Origin: Luscinia megarhynchos
Taxonomy: Eukaryota; Chordata; Aves; Passeriformes; Turdidae
Length of the DNA stretch: 64,000 nucleotides
Assembly (NCBI GenBank): GCA_034336665.1
Contig: CM067570.1
Span: 10,500,002-10,564,001, forward strand
Reading direction: 5' to 3'
Part shown: in pieces, positions 61,201 through 64,000 of the stretch
Layout of the letters: the number at the start of each line of letters is the position of its first letter
Position numbering within the stretch: position 1 is the first letter of the stretch
Program-made: the position numbers and the translations under genes
Notes under the pieces: model-generated
Seen by the model: the letters and a program-made list of their open reading frames with translations, nothing else
Told to the model about the DNA's origin: nothing
Databases searched by the model: none

Positions 61201-64000
61201 TGTCATCACTCTTTGCCGTAAGAAAACCAAACAATTTCTTCTCTAAATTTAACTTTCTTTGAGAATTCGTTTGTTTCCAGCCTAGAGAAATGTATTGATC
61301 CATCTCATAAAATATTGGTTTTAGAATGCATTTAAAAGCCTTTTCACCTTTATTTATCTACATGCCTGGATTATTAGATTAGCATTTATTAGTTCATTTT
61401 TTACTGGGAGCCACAGGCAATTTTACTGAGGGTCGGTCATTGGAAAGCCATGCACTGGACTCCAGCTTTGTCAGGTATCCTAAGTGTTGCTCGCTGCTTT
61501 CATGGCAAGAGCTGCAGCAGCAGGGGCAGTCTCAAGAGAGGGGACGTGCTTAGGAGTGGGGAGTCAGTTGTTTTAATGTGAAGATGTTCCACTGCTGGGG
61601 TAGTGCTGAGATTTAGAGTTTAGGTGCAGTCCAGTGTGAAGTCTTTAACTGGATTTGCCTTGCTGCAGATCATGCCCACGAGATAATTTCTGGTATAAAA
61701 CTGAAAAAGGGAAATTTAATTACCTGCAGAGAGTGGTAGAGACAATTTGGAATGGTTCTTTAGGGGTAAAATTCATCAGTGTTCATTGTGTAGCGGCTGT
61801 GTAAGTACCAAATCACGCTGAAATCACCAAATCAGTCTTAAATGACGGACTTACCTTTTACAGACTGAATACTGTGAAGGTGAACTGCCACAATTTTGGG
61901 TTGGATCCCTGCGATTTAGTCCAGGAGACAAGCCGTGGCATATTGCACTACCCCTGCTGTGCCTTGAAATTGTCTGTGTCCGAATGTTGTTGCTTCTGAG
62001 GATTAAGTCAACACATCTTTGTAATTGTTCTGTTATTAAGGAAACGAAAATCAACTCACTGAAGGCACTGTGTCTGATACTTTTTATTGGAGGGATTGTT
62101 TCTCTTGCTGTTAGACTGCTGACTTGTCCAGTGTGCCCAATATCAGGACTCATCCCATCTCTGTCCATGGTGAAAATTTTCATTAGTTTCAGTGGGAGCT
62201 AAGTGTGAGACTTTGACAGCTCTTTGAGCCTGCAACTTGTGTGGACAGTGCTTTGCTTGCTGAAGATTATTCTTCAAGCACAGTTAACCTCCGTATTTAT
62301 TTCTCCGCTGTTCTCATTGTTGTCCAAAAAAAAATTTACTGCATGACAGCCGCTATTTCTTACCCCAGGCTCAAACCATGTGAGTAAAGTGCAGCAGAGC
62401 TCTGACAGCACAACTGTGACTTTCAGCACGCAGGGTCTCCTTGACTACAGCGCCGCGACTCCAAAGTTACCTCTGCTTCAGAATTCAGATAAAGCACAAT
62501 TTTTTAAGGCCCACAAAAAATCACTCAAGGTGATTTTCTGAAGATGAGTATATCAGTAGTAATAGTTCAGAAGTATTACTGTTATAAAAAATGTATCTAT
62601 AGACCAGTGGGTTTGTTTTGTTTCCGAGTGTAATAACTTGGGGAGGTAATTTGCATGTGAAGGATGTTACCAACTTAGAAAGTCTGACTCTGAATTGGTG
62701 GCAGGGCTATTCATGTGCTCATAATTAAACATGTACCAAAGCATTGTGCCGATTAAGGACTGGTGTGTCTTTATTTACTTTCTAGTGTGCTCTAAATGAG
62801 ACAATAAATAAACATGCTGATTACTAGTTTTAATCCCCAAATCAATTGTGAACACCTTGAGAGTTTATAAATCTTATATGTAATTTCATTGGTGTTCAGA
62901 AAAGGGTCATTTGTGGAGAGAGCACAGAATATTTTCTTCCCAGAAGCTGCTGTGAAGGAGCTTGATCTTACGAGGTGCTGCATGTTCTTCATTGTTGTTA
63001 ACGTGTCTCCGGGAAACAGCACCCGGTACAGCCAGACCCTGATAAACACAAACTGTAGCAGTGTCTGACCTCTGTAGCGAAATGCTTATGGGCTTGTTAG
63101 TCTAGGTAACATACTCCCTATTAGGCTGTTGCTGCAAGTTAAATAAATTGCAGAGTGCCAGTTTCAAAGGTTTGATTTCCTCCATGATGCAGCAACACGT
63201 GACCAGCCCGGACATAGCCACCTGCAGAGAAAAGTCACAGGCATCAGTTTTATTTCTGCCAATTATTTTGCTGCACCCAAAAGCTTCATCACAACTTCAG
63301 GCCCATGAGGCAAACCCATTCTGTAACTGGGAATATCATGCTAGGATCTGGTGATGCCAAATGGGTACTCCAGCAGCCTTGAAGCCTCTGTGCTATGGAG
63401 GACATACCCTGATACCAGATAATCTCAGATGTTAAGCAGAGTCCATCTGCAGTTCTGCAGAGTAGCCCAGCTAAGTCCTGCATAGATGATCTATAAGCCA
63501 CTTGCAGTTTAAGGGTTTGTGGCTTCAGAAGTTTGTGTATTTTGCAGATTGTTTGTGCCATAGTCTTCAAAAACTGTTAGCTTTTAAGACAACCAGATGG
63601 CTTTAACAAAATATATTTCCTGGCACCTGGAACAGGTGGATATGGAATCAATTTATGCAGTGTAATTTTTTCCACACCCCTTTTGGAATAATTTTATACC
63701 CTGGAGCCACCTAAGGTGCTTATTATGTAGCCAGTAGGGAACAGCTTCTGTCTGACTACATACGATTTTACACATCTTTTATAGCTAATGCCTAGATTGA
63801 AATGCAAAATTTAGTGCTGGGAGTGCATGTGAATTTGTGAAACTCCATGGAGAAAATGTGGGTGCATGTATCTGTGAATGAATTATGCTTTTCCACACAC
63901 AGAGAAAGCTTTTTTTTAGTAGTAACAAATGTCGTATGTTCAGTATTTGTCATTTTAAAACTACTATTTTTCATTTCAAGTGCAAACCTTGTGCAAACCC
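58229..64000 (+). other. SEMA5B: Putative SEMA5B intron 1, partial
   Basis: If the first-exon call is right, this is the start of a long first intron. I looked for a signal-peptide exon followed by the sema-domain start and found none. A strong pyrimidine-AG acceptor (TTTTTGTTTTTCAG at 58730-58743) is followed directly by ATG but then by a short frame without a family. A CTCF-like word lies at 60790-60806. The rest is ordinary intron-like sequence. Confidence 0.35.
60790..60806 (+). promoter_or_regulatory. CTCF-like motif
   Basis: GGCAAAAGGGGGCAGTA keeps the AGGGGGCAG core of the CTCF motif (CCACCAGGGGGCAGT). It sits in a 200-bp patch that is more GC- and CpG-rich than its surroundings (about 60741-60960). 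A motif this short gives only weak evidence. Confidence 0.3.

Overview
The window is vertebrate nuclear DNA, most probably avian. Three things point that way. A CR1 LINE with the avian-type 3' end (short AGAATCA-type tail repeats) lies at about 42.05-42.40 kb, with older CR1 copies at 22.4 kb and 50.2-50.9 kb. Mammalian SINEs such as Alu or B1 are absent, and only very old MIR-like and L3/CR1-like remnants remain. The recognisable gene is compact by mammalian standards. The ORFs that can be read here are short and mostly meaningless; the real coding sequence is in small exons with consensus splice sites.

Left half (1-31.9 kb): the 5' part of PDIA5 (protein disulfide isomerase family A member 5, PDIR) on the minus strand. 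Five coding exons are resolved, with matching phases throughout: exon 1 (31627-31710, start codon and signal peptide, inside a CpG island), exon 2 (20108-20234), exon 3 (17072-17159), exon 4 (3544-3627) and exon 5 (2749-2794). Joined, they give the first 143 residues: the signal peptide and the N-terminal non-catalytic thioredoxin-fold domain, including the two cysteines C99 and C108. The remaining exons, with the CXXC domains, lie beyond position 1.

Middle (31.9-56.9 kb): an intergenic interval with ancient MIR-like SINEs, two CR1 copies and simple repeats. It also holds two CpG-rich spots with no assigned gene: 45.1-45.6 kb, which contains a 16/17-bp GC-rich minisatellite followed by a good plus-strand splice donor, and 54.95-55.35 kb.

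Right (56.9-64 kb): a large CpG island ending around 58.7 kb with a plausible plus-strand splice donor at 58229, followed by intron-like sequence. In human, PDIA5 is head-to-head with SEMA5B, so this island is best explained as the SEMA5B promoter and non-coding first exon, transcribed rightward. No semaphorin coding exon is visible, so this assignment rests on synteny.

I found no CRISPR array, operon, complete coding mobile element, or novel gene system. The most useful leads are the 45 kb minisatellite/CpG exon candidate, the PDIA5 promoter motifs, and the two orphan CpG islands.
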